Assembly: GCF_019263705.2 (NCBI RefSeq)
Contig: NZ_JADQDK010000001.1
Location: 3,782,001 to 3,846,000 of the forward strand
Length of the DNA stretch: 64,000 nucleotides
Direction: 5' to 3'
DNA from: Pseudonocardia abyssalis
Lineage (GTDB): Bacteria > Actinomycetota > Actinomycetes > Mycobacteriales > Pseudonocardiaceae
Below are positions 1 through 8,777 of the stretch, piece after piece. Positions within the stretch are counted from its first letter, which is position 1; the number at the start of each line of letters is the position of its first letter. Both the position numbers and the translations under genes were made by a program. The notes beneath the pieces were generated by a model that saw only the letters and a program-made list of their open reading frames with translations, had not been told where the DNA came from and made no database searches.

Positions 1-1178
1 CGGGGGTCGCGGGCGAGCACCACGCCGTCGGCGGTGGTGACACAGAAGCAGACGTAGCCGACGGGCTTGGCGTCGGTACCGCCGCCGGGCCCCGCCACCC
101 CGGTGATCCCGATGCCGATGTCGGCGTCGAACCGCTCGCGCGCACCGTCGGCCAGCGCCCTGGCGACCTCCGGCGACACCGCCCCGTGCTCCGCGATCAG
201 CTCCGCGGGGACGCCGAGCAGCGCGGTCTTCGCCGCGTTGGAGTACGCGACGACGCCGCCGCCCACGTACGCGCTCGACCCGGCCCGGTCGATCAGCCGA
301 GACGCCAGCATCCCGCCGGTGCACGACTCCCCCGTCGCCACGGTCCACCCCTTGTCGAGCAGGCCGGCGGCGACCAGCTCGTCGGTGCTCGTGCCGTCGG
401 CGCTGACGAGGTGCCGCCCGTGCGCGGCGATCAGCGCGTCGGCGAGTGCGTCGGTCGACACACCCGGCTCCGGGCGCAGGTCGACCTCCAGCTCCGAGCG
501 GCGCAGGCAGGTCGTGACCTCGACGCCGGTCGTGTCCAGCTCGCGCAGGGTGGCGGCGATCTCCGACTCGGGCAGCCCGAAGTAGCGCAGCGAGCGCGAC
601 CGGGCGGCGGGCACGGTCGCCAGTAGGTCCGCGACGGGGGCGGACGCGAGCGCGGCGGGCCACATCCCCTGCAGCTCACGCGGCGGGCCCGGCAGCACGA
701 CGACAACCGGCCCCTCCGGCACCGTCACGACCAGCCCGGGCGCGGTGCCGACGGGCGTGAGCGCGGTGGCCCCGCGCGGCACCATCGCCTGCTTGCGGTT
801 GGCCTCCTCCAGCGCGGGACCGTCGAAGCCGGTGCGCCGCGCCCACGCCGCGAGGATCTCGGCGATGTGCGCGCGCATCGGCTCGTCGAGCTCCAGCGGG
901 ACACCGGCGAACGACGCGACGACCTCGCCCGTCAGGTCGTCGGCGGTGGGGCCGAGCCCCCCGCTGGTGACGACGAGCGACGCGCCCCGGACGAACTCCA
1001 GCGCGTCGGCGAGGTCGGCGGGCCGGTCGCCCACGATCAGCACGTGCGACACCTCGAACCCCAGCTCGCCGAGGCGCTCGGCGACCCACGGCCCGTTCTT
1101 GTCGGAGATCGCCCCGGTGAGCAGCTCGCTCCCGGTGACGACGACCGCGGCGCGCGGCCGACCCACTGATCCACTCAT
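1..1178 (-). CDS. cinA: CinA-family protein (competence/damage-inducible; NMN deamidase type), 3' end cut by the window
   Basis: Reading leftward from an ATG at 1178, about 392 residues are visible before the window ends. The N-terminal half is a MoaB/MogA-like domain (start VVVTGSELLTGAISDKNGPW, then TSGGLGPTADDLT). The C-terminal half is the CinA domain with GESCTGG and the start of the GITGVAGPGG motif. CinA proteins deamidate NMN to nicotinate mononucleotide and can have ADP-ribose pyrophosphatase activity. The start overlaps the stop of the upstream patatin gene by 4 bp. A TAGCGT box lies 7 nt before the ATG, inside that gene, so a leaderless internal transcript is also possible. Identity is secure; only the last few tens of residues are missing. 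Confidence 0.9.
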   Translation of the reverse strand, partial: MSGSVGRPRAAVVVTGSELLTGAISDKNGPWVAERLGELGFEVSHVLIVGDRPADLADALEFVRGASLVVTSGGLGPTADDLTGEVVASFAGVPLELDEPMRAHIAEILAAWARRTGFDGPALEEANRKQAMVPRGATALTPVGTAPGLVVTVPEGPVVVVLPGPPRELQGMWPAALASAPVADLLATVPAARSRSLRYFGLPESEIAATLRELDTTGVEVTTCLRRSELEVDLRPEPGVSTDALADALIAAHGRHLVSADGTSTDELVAAGLLDKGWTVATGESCTGGMLASRLIDRAGSSAYVGGGVVAYSNAAKTALLGVPAELIAEHGAVSPEVARALADGARERFDADIGIGITGVAGPGGGTDAKPVGYVCFCVTTADGVVLARDP

Positions 1179-2128
1179 GCCAGCGACGCTACCGCCGCCT
1201 GCGCCGACGCGTCGCCCACCTCGACCGCCTCGGCGACCCGGGAGGGGTCGGTGGACAGCGCGGCGATTCCCGCCGCCCGCGACGGGCCGAGCGCCAGCAG
1301 GTGCCCGGGGCCCCGGTCGGGGTGCGCGGCGTCGGTGACGAGGCGCAGGTCGTAGCGGCGGATGCCCTGCGCGAGGGTGCCGAGGCCGGGGACGAGGACG
1401 TCGAGGGTGCGGGCCCAGAGCGAGAGGTCGGACACGGCGTGGATCTCCGACTCCGGACGGCAGACCAGCACGAGCACGTGCGTCGCGCCGCCGCGCAGGG
1501 CCCGCGCCGTCGCCAGCGGCTCGCCGACCGAGCCGTCGACCCAGCGGCGCCCGCCGTGCTCCACCGGCGGCCCGGCGAGCAGCGGGATGGCCGCGGTGGC
1601 CCGCAGGGCCCGCTGCCAGTCCTCGACGGTCCTCAGGCCGGTGAGGACGTGCGGCTGCAGGTCGGCCGCGTCGGTCGCGACGACGTGCAGCGGTACCGGG
1701 CCGTCACGCAGCACCTCCCACGGCAGCGGCTTCGTGCCGCCGAGCACGGTGTCGATCAGGTGGTCGATCGACACCGCCGGTCGGCCGGTGGCGAGGCGGC
1801 GCAGGTCGATGAACGCGGAGGAAGCGAGGTCCTCGGGGAACGCGGCCGCCCCCGCGTCGGCGCGGCCGGTGAGGAACGACGCCGCCGACACCGCGCCTGA
1901 CGACGCCCCGTAGACCTCGTCGAACGCCTCGCGCAGGCCCGCACGGTCCAGGGCGTGCAGCATCCCGGCGACGTAGGCCCCGCGCATCCCGCCCCCGCCG
2001 ACGACGAGCGCGACGCGGTGCGGGTCTGTCCGGGCACCGGGCCGGGTGCCGCGCCGGTCGAGCAGCACGCGGAGCACGTCGAGGTCGCCGCGGAGGAAGG
2101 GGCCCGTCACGGGCGGAGAGTAGGGCAC
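1175..2128 (-). CDS. Patatin-like phospholipase (RssA/YjjU type)
   Basis: A 317-residue serine lipase/esterase of the patatin superfamily. The oxyanion-hole glycine loop (VVGGGGMRGAYVAG) is near residue 45, the nucleophile elbow GASSG (GxSxG) near residue 90, and the catalytic aspartate in WVDGSVGEP near residue 198. No signal peptide is seen, so it is probably cytoplasmic or membrane-associated; the lipid substrate cannot be told from sequence. The GTG at 2128 gives a protein starting MPYSPPVTG; no clear ribosome site precedes it. The gene overlaps cinA by 4 bp, so the two are likely cotranscribed. Confidence 0.85.
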   Translation of the reverse strand: MPYSPPVTGPFLRGDLDVLRVLLDRRGTRPGARTDPHRVALVVGGGGMRGAYVAGMLHALDRAGLREAFDEVYGASSGAVSAASFLTGRADAGAAAFPEDLASSAFIDLRRLATGRPAVSIDHLIDTVLGGTKPLPWEVLRDGPVPLHVVATDAADLQPHVLTGLRTVEDWQRALRATAAIPLLAGPPVEHGGRRWVDGSVGEPLATARALRGGATHVLVLVCRPESEIHAVSDLSLWARTLDVLVPGLGTLAQGIRRYDLRLVTDAAHPDRGPGHLLALGPSRAAGIAALSTDPSRVAEAVEVGDASAQAAVASLA

Positions 2129-2137
2129 GACACGTAC

Positions 2138-2167
2138 GCAGGCCCGGACCGTGCGGTCCGGGCCTGC
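2138..2167 (-). terminator. GC-rich 13-bp hairpin between genes, terminator-like
   Basis: The arms GCAGGCCCGGACC and GGTCCGGGCCTGC are perfect inverted repeats around a 4-nt GTGC loop. The hairpin follows the stop of the leftward membrane-protein gene (2193) and precedes the patatin start. There is no U-tract, as is common for actinobacterial terminators, so an operator role is not excluded. Confidence 0.5.
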
Positions 2168-2192
2168 GCGGGGCGGGGCGGGGCGGAGCGGA

Positions 2193-2909
2193 TCAGCGGC
2201 CGGCTCCCCGCGTGCCGCTGACCCACTCCTGGTCCGTCATCCGCAGCACGGTGATCCCGACGGCGAGCAGGAACACGCCCAGCGCGATCCCCTGGCCGAT
2301 GCCCTGCACCACGCCGATCGGGACGACGATCGGGAACACCAGTGCGAACGGGATCAGCAGCGTGGGCGCCCAGTGGAAGAACCCGGCGCGCCAGGCGGCG
2401 AGCCCCAGCACGGTCATGCCGACGAACGTCGCCATGATCAGCGGTCCGCCCAGGAACCCGCCCAGTGGCAGGGCCTGCGCCGCGTCGGAGGTCGCCACGG
2501 CCTGGTCGGCGGGCAGCGTCCGGCGGATCGCCATGTCGTAGAAGTCGGTGACGAGCAGCCCGGGCAGGGCCAGCGCCCCGCCGACGGCCAACCCGAACCC
2601 GACGTTGCCCGCGACCCGGTGGCGGCGTCTGGTCATCACCGCCAGCGCCAGCAGCACCGGGACGATGCCCATGTAGCCGTAGTGCAGGAGCAATGCGGCG
2701 ACCTGGCTGCGGATCGGGTCGGCCACCAGGGAGTCGAGGTAGGCGAGCGTGCCGGTGGAGGTCTCCCAGTTCGTCGTCGCGAACCCGGCGGCGGTGAGCA
2801 GGCCGCCGACGACCCCCGCGGCACCGACGGCGCGGCGGCGGAAGCGGGTGGCGGGGGCGACGGGGACGTCGGCGGGGAAGGTCGCGGCGGGGGCGGTGGC
2901 GGCGGTCAT
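2193..2909 (-). CDS. Hypothetical integral membrane protein, about six TM segments
   Basis: A 238-residue protein I do not recognise. It begins with a short polar tail rich in A, T and P. About six hydrophobic stretches follow, including AVGAAGVVGGLLTAAGF, LLLHYGYMGIVPVLLALAVM, VGFGLAVGGALALPGLLV and IALGVFLLAVGITVL. The start at 2909 is chosen because GAGGAG lies about 6 nt upstream; a longer frame reaches 3008 but lacks such a site. It lies divergent to the response regulator at 3046, with about 136 bp between them, so the two may share control. The general look is of a DUF998- or DUF4386-like membrane protein, but this is only a guess. Confidence 0.6.
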   Translation of the reverse strand: MTAATAPAATFPADVPVAPATRFRRRAVGAAGVVGGLLTAAGFATTNWETSTGTLAYLDSLVADPIRSQVAALLLHYGYMGIVPVLLALAVMTRRRHRVAGNVGFGLAVGGALALPGLLVTDFYDMAIRRTLPADQAVATSDAAQALPLGGFLGGPLIMATFVGMTVLGLAAWRAGFFHWAPTLLIPFALVFPIVVPIGVVQGIGQGIALGVFLLAVGITVLRMTDQEWVSGTRGAGR

Positions 2910-3045
2910 GGGCTGCTCCTCGGTGGGTCGGGTGGATGGGGGAAGGCTGCCGCGGCCGGGCCACCGGCGGACCGGTGTTCCCTGGCCGATCAGGAGTGGT
3001 GCCAGCACCCCGGTACCGGTGGGCCCGGCGTCCTACGCTCGTCGC

Positions 3046-3705
3046 GTGCAGACCCGAGTCGTCCTTGCCGAGGACAACGCCCTCCTGCGTGCGGGGCTCG
3101 TCCGGCTCGTCGCCGCCGCCGAGGACCTCAGCCTCGTCGGCGCGGCGGCCGACCTCCCCGCGCTCACCGCGCTCGTCGACCGGGAGCGGCCCGACGTCGT
3201 CGTCACCGACATCCGGATGCCCCCGACGCACACCGACGAGGGCATCGCGGTGGCCACGCGGCTGCGCGAGGAGCACCCGGAGATCGGGGTGCTCGTACTG
3301 AGCCAGTACGCCGAGGCGTCCTACGCGCTCACGCTGCTCGACGGCGGCACCGCGCGCCGCGGGTACCTGCTCAAGGAGCGCGTGGCCGACGGCGACGAGC
3401 TCGCCGAGGCGATCCGCCGGGTGGCCGCGGGCGGATCGGTGATCGACCCGACGGTGGTCGAGGGCCTGGTCGCGGCGAACCGCGCGGCGCCGTCGGACCT
3501 CGACCGGCTCACCCCGCGCGAGCTGGAGGTGCTCGGCGAGATGGCGCAGGGCAAGAGCAACGCCGCGATCGCCGCGACGCTGGTGCTCTCCGAGCGTGCG
3601 ATCGAGAAACACACGAACTCGATCTTCTCCAAGCTCGGGCTGTCCGAGGAGCGCGACCTCAACCGCCGCGTCAGCGCGGTGCTCGTGTACCTGCAGAGGA
3701 ACTGA
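3046..3705 (+). CDS. NarL/FixJ-family response regulator
   Basis: A 219-residue two-component regulator. The receiver domain has the acidic pair AED, phosphoacceptor Asp in VVVTDIRMPP, the conserved Ser in VLVLSQYAE and Lys in YLLKERVAD. A LuxR-type HTH follows (LTPRELEVLGEMAQGKSNAA, ending HTNSIFSKLGL). The GTG at 3046 is favoured because the box TACGCT at 3034-3039 ends 6 nt before it, a leaderless layout; longer upstream frames add unrelated sequence. The receiver-only gene follows 6 bp later. The HisKA_3-type kinase at 6397-7953 on the opposite strand is the natural partner, and the ABC exporter beside that kinase a likely target; both are inferences. Confidence 0.88.
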   Translation: MQTRVVLAEDNALLRAGLVRLVAAAEDLSLVGAAADLPALTALVDRERPDVVVTDIRMPPTHTDEGIAVATRLREEHPEIGVLVLSQYAEASYALTLLDGGTARRGYLLKERVADGDELAEAIRRVAAGGSVIDPTVVEGLVAANRAAPSDLDRLTPRELEVLGEMAQGKSNAAIAATLVLSERAIEKHTNSIFSKLGLSEERDLNRRVSAVLVYLQRN

Positions 3706-3711
3706 CCCCCG

Positions 3712-4089
3712 ATGGACCCGGTGCGGGTGCTCGTGGTGGACGACCAGCGACCGTTCCGGCTGGCCGCCGCCGCAGTGCTCACCCGGACGCCCGGGTTCCT
3801 GCTGGTCGGCGAGGCGGGTACGGGCGAGGAGGCCGTCGACCTCGCCGCGACGCTGCTCCCCGACCTCGTCCTGCTCGACGTCCGCCTGCCCGGCATCAAC
3901 GGCGTCGAGGCCGCGGCGCGGATCGTGGAACGGGCGCCGCGGACCGTCGTCGTGCTGTGCTCCAGCTACGCCCGCGCCGACCTGCCGTTCCCCCTCGACC
4001 GCCCCGGGGTCGCCGCCTACCTGCACAAGGAGGAACTGCGCCCGTCGACGCTGCGGGCGGTCTGGGAGAACACCCTCAGCCCTCCCTGA
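3712..4089 (+). CDS. Single-domain response regulator (CheY-like, no output domain)
   Basis: A 125-residue receiver with no DNA-binding or enzymatic output. All phosphotransfer residues are present: acidic pair in VVDD, phosphoacceptor in VLLDVRLPGING, Ser in VVVLCSSYA and Lys in YLHKEEL. It starts 6 bp after the NarL regulator and its last 14 bp overlap, tail to tail, the stop of the convergent ABC permease gene. It may act as a phosphate sink or competitor for the neighbouring kinase. A decayed second NarL regulator that lost its HTH is another option, but the receiver itself looks intact. Confidence 0.8.
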   Translation: MDPVRVLVVDDQRPFRLAAAAVLTRTPGFLLVGEAGTGEEAVDLAATLLPDLVLLDVRLPGINGVEAAARIVERAPRTVVVLCSSYARADLPFPLDRPGVAAYLHKEELRPSTLRAVWENTLSPP

Positions 4090-6400
4090 GCACCGCGGCC
4101 GAAGCCGTCCGCGCCACCCGCAGCGCCGGCCGGACCGCGGCGGCGACGGCCGCCAGAAGCACGACCGGCCCGATCGCGACGAGCGGCCCGACGGGCAGCG
4201 CGACGTCGCCGCCCACGCCGGTGGACGTGGCCACCTCCCACCACAGCAGCCGCGCGACGGCCAGCCCCAGCGGGACCCCGACCAGCAACGCGGGCACCAC
4301 GATCGACGCGGCCATGACGACGACCGCGGCGCACACCTGGCGCGGCGTCGCGCCCAGCACGGCGAGCGCGGCGAGGCTCGGCGCGGTGCGCCGGACCCCG
4401 GTGGTCACGGCGTGCACCAACCCGGCCGCCCCGACGAGCGCGAGACCCAGTGCGAGCAGTTCGGGCAGTGCGACGAGGTCGGCGAGATTGCGGATCTCGT
4501 CCGGGGTCTCGGCGAGGAACACCTCGAGGTCGCGCGACAGCTCCTCGAACAGCGGGCCGGCCTGGCCCGGCGCGGCCCGCAGGTACGCCCCGACCAGCGG
4601 TTCGCCGCCGGCGATCGCGGGGAGCTCGTCGGGCGTGACGAGCGCGACCTCGCCGAGCGCACTGACCTCCCCCGTGTCCTCGGAGAGCACGACGACGATG
4701 CCCGTGACCGTGAGCGCGACGGTGCCGCCACCCGGCGCGGCCACGTCGACGACGTCGCCGGCGACCACGCCGAGCCGCTCCGCCAGGCGGGGCCCGACCG
4801 CGATCTCCCCCGGCCGCTCCGGCGCGCGCCCGGACGGCGTCTCGACCGGCATGCGGCCGAGCCGGTGGTCCAGCGCGACGGCCTTGAACGGCTGCCCCGC
4901 CGCGGTGACGACGTCGGCGCTGGTCATCACGTCGAGCGCCGCGACGCGGGGGTCGGTGACGAGCCGGGCGATGTCGGGCTCGCGGGCGTCGATCAGGGAC
5001 AGGTCGGCCTGCTGGCCGTAGCGCGAGGGGGTGTCGACCAACCGCTGCAGCGCGGCGCCGAACGTCACCCCCGCCACCACCCCGGCGACGACGGCGGCCG
5101 CACCGAGCACCGCGACCCCGCGACGCCGCCGCCCACCCCGCAGCGCGATCCCGAGGCGCAGCGCCGGACTGCTCGGCAGCCACCACCGTGGCCCGCCGGA
5201 CACGGTGGCCCGGACCCGCCGCGGTCGGCCCGCCGCCCCGGCGGCGACCGCTGTGAGCAGCAGGAACACCACGCCGAGCAGCAGGGCGCCGACGAGCGCG
5301 ACGCCCCACGGCGCCAGGTGGCCCGGCGTCGGCTCGAAGCGCGCCTGGCTGCCCAGCGGCTGCAACCGACCGGACGCGAGCGCGACCGCACCCCCGCACA
5401 GCGCCGCCACCACCGCGGCCGGGACGGCGGCGAGCAGGCGCGCACCGACCCGGCCGCCCGCGGTGAGACCCAGCGCCGACTCGACGCGCTGCGCGGCGCG
5501 CGACGACCCGTGGTGGCGCGCCAGCCCCTGCCCGACCACGAGCAGCACCCCGCCGGCAAGCACCAGCGCGACGACGGCGAGGCCGGTGGTGAGCACGCGC
5601 TCCGCGGTGGCCACGGCCGGGTCGACCTGGGCGCGCGGCAGCTCGATCCGGGCCGGCAGGTACGTCCCGACGATCGACGGCGGCGCCTGCGCGACCGCCT
5701 CGGTGAAGGCCGCCGAGAACGCCTCGGCCGCCCCCGGGGCACCGTCGAGCCGGACGAACGTGGGGTGGATCGCGGCGTCCGCGCCGTACGCGCGGGCGAA
5801 CGCGGGCCCGGCGAGGACGTTCGACAGCGCGCCGCCCCAGTACGGCATCCGGGCGACGCCGACGACCTCCATCTCGGCCGTCGACCCATCGGGCTCACCG
5901 AACCCGACCGCGAACTGCGAGATCTCCTCCAGCGTCAGGAGCTTCAGGGTCAACCGGTCACCGACCCCCAGCCCGGACATCTCCGCGAACGGCTCCCCGA
6001 CGAGCAGCTCGTCGGGTGCGGCGGGGGCGGGCAACCGCCCGTCGAGGACGACCGGGTCGACGAGGCCGGGCGGCTGGTCGACCCCCGCGCCGACGGAGAC
6101 GTAACGCAGCACCGGTCCCTCGACCCGCGCGACCCAGCCGTCGGTGGTCCAGGCCCGCGCCACCCCGGGCATCTCGGGCACTGCCGCGGTCAGGTCGGGC
6201 TGGTCGTCGGGGACGACCACGCGGGCGTCGTCGAGGTGGACCGCCTCGACCAGCCGCGGGTACGCCGACGCGGTCCGCTGCGCGAGTGCGACGGTCCCCA
6301 GCACCGCCCCGCCGCCGAGCCCGAGCAGCAGACCGAGCACGAGCAGTGGGCGCAGGCGGGTACGCAGCTCCGCGCGGGCCACCGCCCGGATCGCGCTCAT
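4076..6400 (-). CDS. ABC exporter permease, FtsX/MacB type
   Basis: A 774-residue permease with an N-terminal membrane segment (LLVLGLLLGLGGGAVLG), a large extracytoplasmic region (roughly residues 40-220), two FtsX-like blocks of membrane segments and a second periplasmic domain between them. The C-terminus holds the usual last FtsX bundle. Proteins of this kind work with LolD-like ATPases in lipoprotein or peptide export, or in mechanotransmission. The ATG at 6400 overlaps the kinase stop by 4 bp (ATGA). The gene is third in an ATPase-kinase-permease operon, an arrangement typical of antimicrobial-peptide sensing and detoxification modules. The substrate is unknown. Confidence 0.85.
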   Translation of the reverse strand: MSAIRAVARAELRTRLRPLLVLGLLLGLGGGAVLGTVALAQRTASAYPRLVEAVHLDDARVVVPDDQPDLTAAVPEMPGVARAWTTDGWVARVEGPVLRYVSVGAGVDQPPGLVDPVVLDGRLPAPAAPDELLVGEPFAEMSGLGVGDRLTLKLLTLEEISQFAVGFGEPDGSTAEMEVVGVARMPYWGGALSNVLAGPAFARAYGADAAIHPTFVRLDGAPGAAEAFSAAFTEAVAQAPPSIVGTYLPARIELPRAQVDPAVATAERVLTTGLAVVALVLAGGVLLVVGQGLARHHGSSRAAQRVESALGLTAGGRVGARLLAAVPAAVVAALCGGAVALASGRLQPLGSQARFEPTPGHLAPWGVALVGALLLGVVFLLLTAVAAGAAGRPRRVRATVSGGPRWWLPSSPALRLGIALRGGRRRRGVAVLGAAAVVAGVVAGVTFGAALQRLVDTPSRYGQQADLSLIDAREPDIARLVTDPRVAALDVMTSADVVTAAGQPFKAVALDHRLGRMPVETPSGRAPERPGEIAVGPRLAERLGVVAGDVVDVAAPGGGTVALTVTGIVVVLSEDTGEVSALGEVALVTPDELPAIAGGEPLVGAYLRAAPGQAGPLFEELSRDLEVFLAETPDEIRNLADLVALPELLALGLALVGAAGLVHAVTTGVRRTAPSLAALAVLGATPRQVCAAVVVMAASIVVPALLVGVPLGLAVARLLWWEVATSTGVGGDVALPVGPLVAIGPVVLLAAVAAAVRPALRVARTASAAVLREG

Positions 6401-7953
6401 CCGACCGGCACCGTCGCCGTCACCGTCGTCCCGACGCCGGGTGCGGATACCCAGCGGACCGACCCGCCGACGGCGCCGAGGCGGTCGGCCATGTTCTGCA
6501 GGCCCGCACCGGTCGGGGCCGCGCCCGCGGGGAAGCCGGGCCCGGTGTCGGCGACCTCCACGACGAGCTGCCCGTCGCGCCGGCCGATCCCGATCTCCAC
6601 CTCGGAGCCGGGGGCGTGCTTGGCCGCGTTCTGCAGGGCCTCCAGGCAGCAGAAGTACACCGCGGCCTCGACCGGCTCCGGGTGCCTGCCGACGTCGGCC
6701 GCGCGCACCTGCACCGCAAGCGGGCTGCGGGCGGCGGCGGCGCGCAGCGCGTCGGGCAGCCCGGCGTCGCGCAGCAGGGGCGGGTAGATGCCGTGGGCGA
6801 GGTCGCGCAGCGCGGAGATCGACTCGCGGACGCCGCGGTCGAGCTCGTCGAGCAGCTCGACGTCGGCCGCGTTGCCCGCCTCCTCGGCGGTGTCGCGCAC
6901 CAGCCGCAGGCCGACCGCGATCGCGACGAGGTGCTGCTGCGCGCCGTCGTGCAGGTCCCGCTCGATGCGGCGGCGCTCCGCGTCGGCCGTGCTGACCAGG
7001 CGCGCGCGGGAGGCCCGGAGCTCGGTGTTGGCGCGACGCAGGTCCGCGAGGGTGTCGGTGAGCGCCTCGTCCAGCGCGCGGTTGCGGAGCACGATCGCGA
7101 GCCGCCGCGCCACCTCGCCGAGTGCACGCTCGTCGGCGCCGGTGACGGCGTCGGCGTCGCCGGTGCGCTCGACGACGATCAGCGCGAGCACCTTCCCCGC
7201 GTGCACCGCGGGTGCGAACCGCAACTGGGTGTCCGGACCCCGCCCCTCCAGCAGCCTCGGCAACCACAGCCGCAGCCACCCCGGCCCCCCGACGCCCGCG
7301 CGGGCGAGCAGCGCCAGGTCGGCCTCGTCCAGCGGCTCCGGTTCCGCATCCCCCGCGACGGCGGGTACGGCGAGGGTGCGGACCAGCTCGTCGCCGTCGC
7401 CGCCCGCGTTCACCGACCAGATCTCGACGCGCGCGAGCCGGTGCTCGCGGCGCAGCGACTCGGCGAGGCGGCGCAGCAGGTCGTCGGCGTCGGGACCGTC
7501 CCCCTCCGCGACGGCGTCGAGCAGCTCGTCCGGGGAGCTGCGGGTGCCGTGAAGGGCGGCGCGGGCCGACTGCGCGGCGCGGCGGGCCAGCGGCCGGGCC
7601 AGCACGGCCGCCACCGCGACCCCCACCAGCAGCGGCGTACCGAGCTCGCGCTCCGCCCCGACCGGCAGGCGCCCGAGCACGAGCGGCACGACGAGCAGGC
7701 CGACGGCCGCGGCGAGCCCGACCGCCCCCGTGACGGCCCCCGCCGCCAGCACCGTCGGGCTCGCGCGGCGCAGCGGCGGGACCTCCCCGGCCAGCGCACC
7801 CAGCAGCACGCACCCGGCCGCGACGGCCAGGGCCACCGGCAGCGGCGGGCCGCCGGCGAGCAGCGACCCCGCGACGGCGACGACGAGCACGCCCGCCGCC
7901 ACCAGCAGCCCCGCCACCAGCAGCGACCACCGCGCCCGGACCCCCGGCCTCAC
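6397..7953 (-). CDS. Sensor histidine kinase, HisKA_3 (NarL partner) type
   Basis: A 518-residue kinase. About four hydrophobic stretches (LLVAGLLVAAGVLVVAVAG onward) fill the first 125 residues. A GAF-like region follows near residues 140-280 and then a coiled linker (DTLADLRRANTELRASRARL). The dimerisation box ERRRIERDLHDGAQQH carries the phospho-His. The HATPase_c domain has the N-box EALQNAAKHA and G-boxes DTGPGFP and GAGLQNM. This class pairs with NarL-type regulators such as the one at 3046. It overlaps both operon neighbours by 4 bp. The multi-pass sensor region without a large outside loop suggests it senses membrane stress or transporter state, which is inference. Confidence 0.88.
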   Translation of the reverse strand: MRPGVRARWSLLVAGLLVAAGVLVVAVAGSLLAGGPPLPVALAVAAGCVLLGALAGEVPPLRRASPTVLAAGAVTGAVGLAAAVGLLVVPLVLGRLPVGAERELGTPLLVGVAVAAVLARPLARRAAQSARAALHGTRSSPDELLDAVAEGDGPDADDLLRRLAESLRREHRLARVEIWSVNAGGDGDELVRTLAVPAVAGDAEPEPLDEADLALLARAGVGGPGWLRLWLPRLLEGRGPDTQLRFAPAVHAGKVLALIVVERTGDADAVTGADERALGEVARRLAIVLRNRALDEALTDTLADLRRANTELRASRARLVSTADAERRRIERDLHDGAQQHLVAIAVGLRLVRDTAEEAGNAADVELLDELDRGVRESISALRDLAHGIYPPLLRDAGLPDALRAAAARSPLAVQVRAADVGRHPEPVEAAVYFCCLEALQNAAKHAPGSEVEIGIGRRDGQLVVEVADTGPGFPAGAAPTGAGLQNMADRLGAVGGSVRWVSAPGVGTTVTATVPVG

Positions 7954-8660
7954 GGTTCCCCCGGCCCGTCGCCGACGACGCGGCCGTCGCGCATCCGCAC
8001 CACCCGCTGTGCCGCGCCCGCCACCTCGGGGGCGTGGGTGACCACGAGGATCGTCTGCCCGGCGTCGTGCAGGCGCCCGAACAGGTCGAGCACCTCGGCC
8101 TGACCGTCGGAGTCGAGCGCGCCGGTGGGCTCGTCGGCGAGCAGGACCGTCGGACGGTTGGCCAGCGCCCGCGCGATCGCGACGCGCTGGCGTTGCCCGC
8201 CCGACAGGGCGCCCGGCAGCTCGTCGGAGCGGTCGAGCAGACCGAGCGTGTCGAGCAGGTCGCGCGCCCGTTGCCCCGCCCGCGCCGGCTTCTCGCCGGC
8301 GACCAGCGCGGCCAGCGCCACGTTCTCCAGCGCCGACATGTGCTCGACGAGGTGGAAGAACTGGAACACCAGCCCGACGTGGCGGCGGCGCAGCCGGGCG
8401 AGCGCGGCGGCCCCGAGGTCGTCGGCCCGGGTGCCGGCCAGCTCCACCTCGCCCTCGTCGGCGCCGTCGAGTCCGGCTACGAGGTGCAGCAGCGTCGACT
8501 TCCCGCAGCCCGACGGACCCATCAGTGCGACGAACTCGCCGCGCTCGACGGTCAGGTCGACACCGCGCAGGGCGCGCACCGCCACCTCGGAGGACCCGCC
8601 CGCCCCGTAGGTCTTGCGCAGCCCGCGCACCACGAGCGCGGGCCCCGTCGGATCCTCCAC
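7950..8660 (-). CDS. ABC exporter ATP-binding protein, LolD/MacB type
   Basis: A 236-residue ATPase. Walker A is GPSGCGKST, the Q-loop lies in VGLVFQFFHL, the signature is LSGGQRQRVAIARAL, Walker B is VLLADEPTGALD, and the H-loop is LVVTHAPEV. The segment LDSDGQAEVLDLF is typical of the LolD/FtsE group. The GTG at 8660 is chosen because TAGGGT (8668-8673) ends 7 nt before it; in-frame GTGs at 8669 and 8711 lack support. It opens a three-gene operon with the kinase and FtsX-type permease, using 4-bp overlaps, so subunits and sensor are made together. Confidence 0.88.
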   Translation of the reverse strand: MEDPTGPALVVRGLRKTYGAGGSSEVAVRALRGVDLTVERGEFVALMGPSGCGKSTLLHLVAGLDGADEGEVELAGTRADDLGAAALARLRRRHVGLVFQFFHLVEHMSALENVALAALVAGEKPARAGQRARDLLDTLGLLDRSDELPGALSGGQRQRVAIARALANRPTVLLADEPTGALDSDGQAEVLDLFGRLHDAGQTILVVTHAPEVAGAAQRVVRMRDGRVVGDGPGEP

Positions 8661-8715
8661 GCGGACCACCCTAGGAACGCGACGTTCGGGGCACCGGCCC
8701 CCTGACCCCACTGCG

Positions 8716-8737
8716 GGGGTGGTGGTAGCACCACCCC
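8716..8737. promoter_or_regulatory. Inverted repeat upstream of the kinase/ABC operon
   Basis: The arms GGGGTGGTG and CACCACCCC form a perfect 9-bp inverted repeat with a 4-nt spacer. It lies 43 bp upstream of the operon's TAGGGT box and 40 bp past the stop of the thioesterase gene. The position fits an operator for the nearby NarL regulator, but it could equally be a terminator for the gene at 8778-9212. Confidence 0.4.
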
Positions 8738-8777
8738 GGCGGATGGTCGGACCGTGCGCCCGCGGCGTTACCCCCGG

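Noticed and set aside
4076..7930. A 1284-codon frame on the minus strand
   Set aside because: Residues before the ATG at 6400 are arginine/alanine-rich shadow of the histidine kinase. The permease starts at 6400.
7950..8711. Longer ABC ATPase starting at 8711
   Set aside because: The extra 17 residues run through the TAGGGT promoter box and match no family start.
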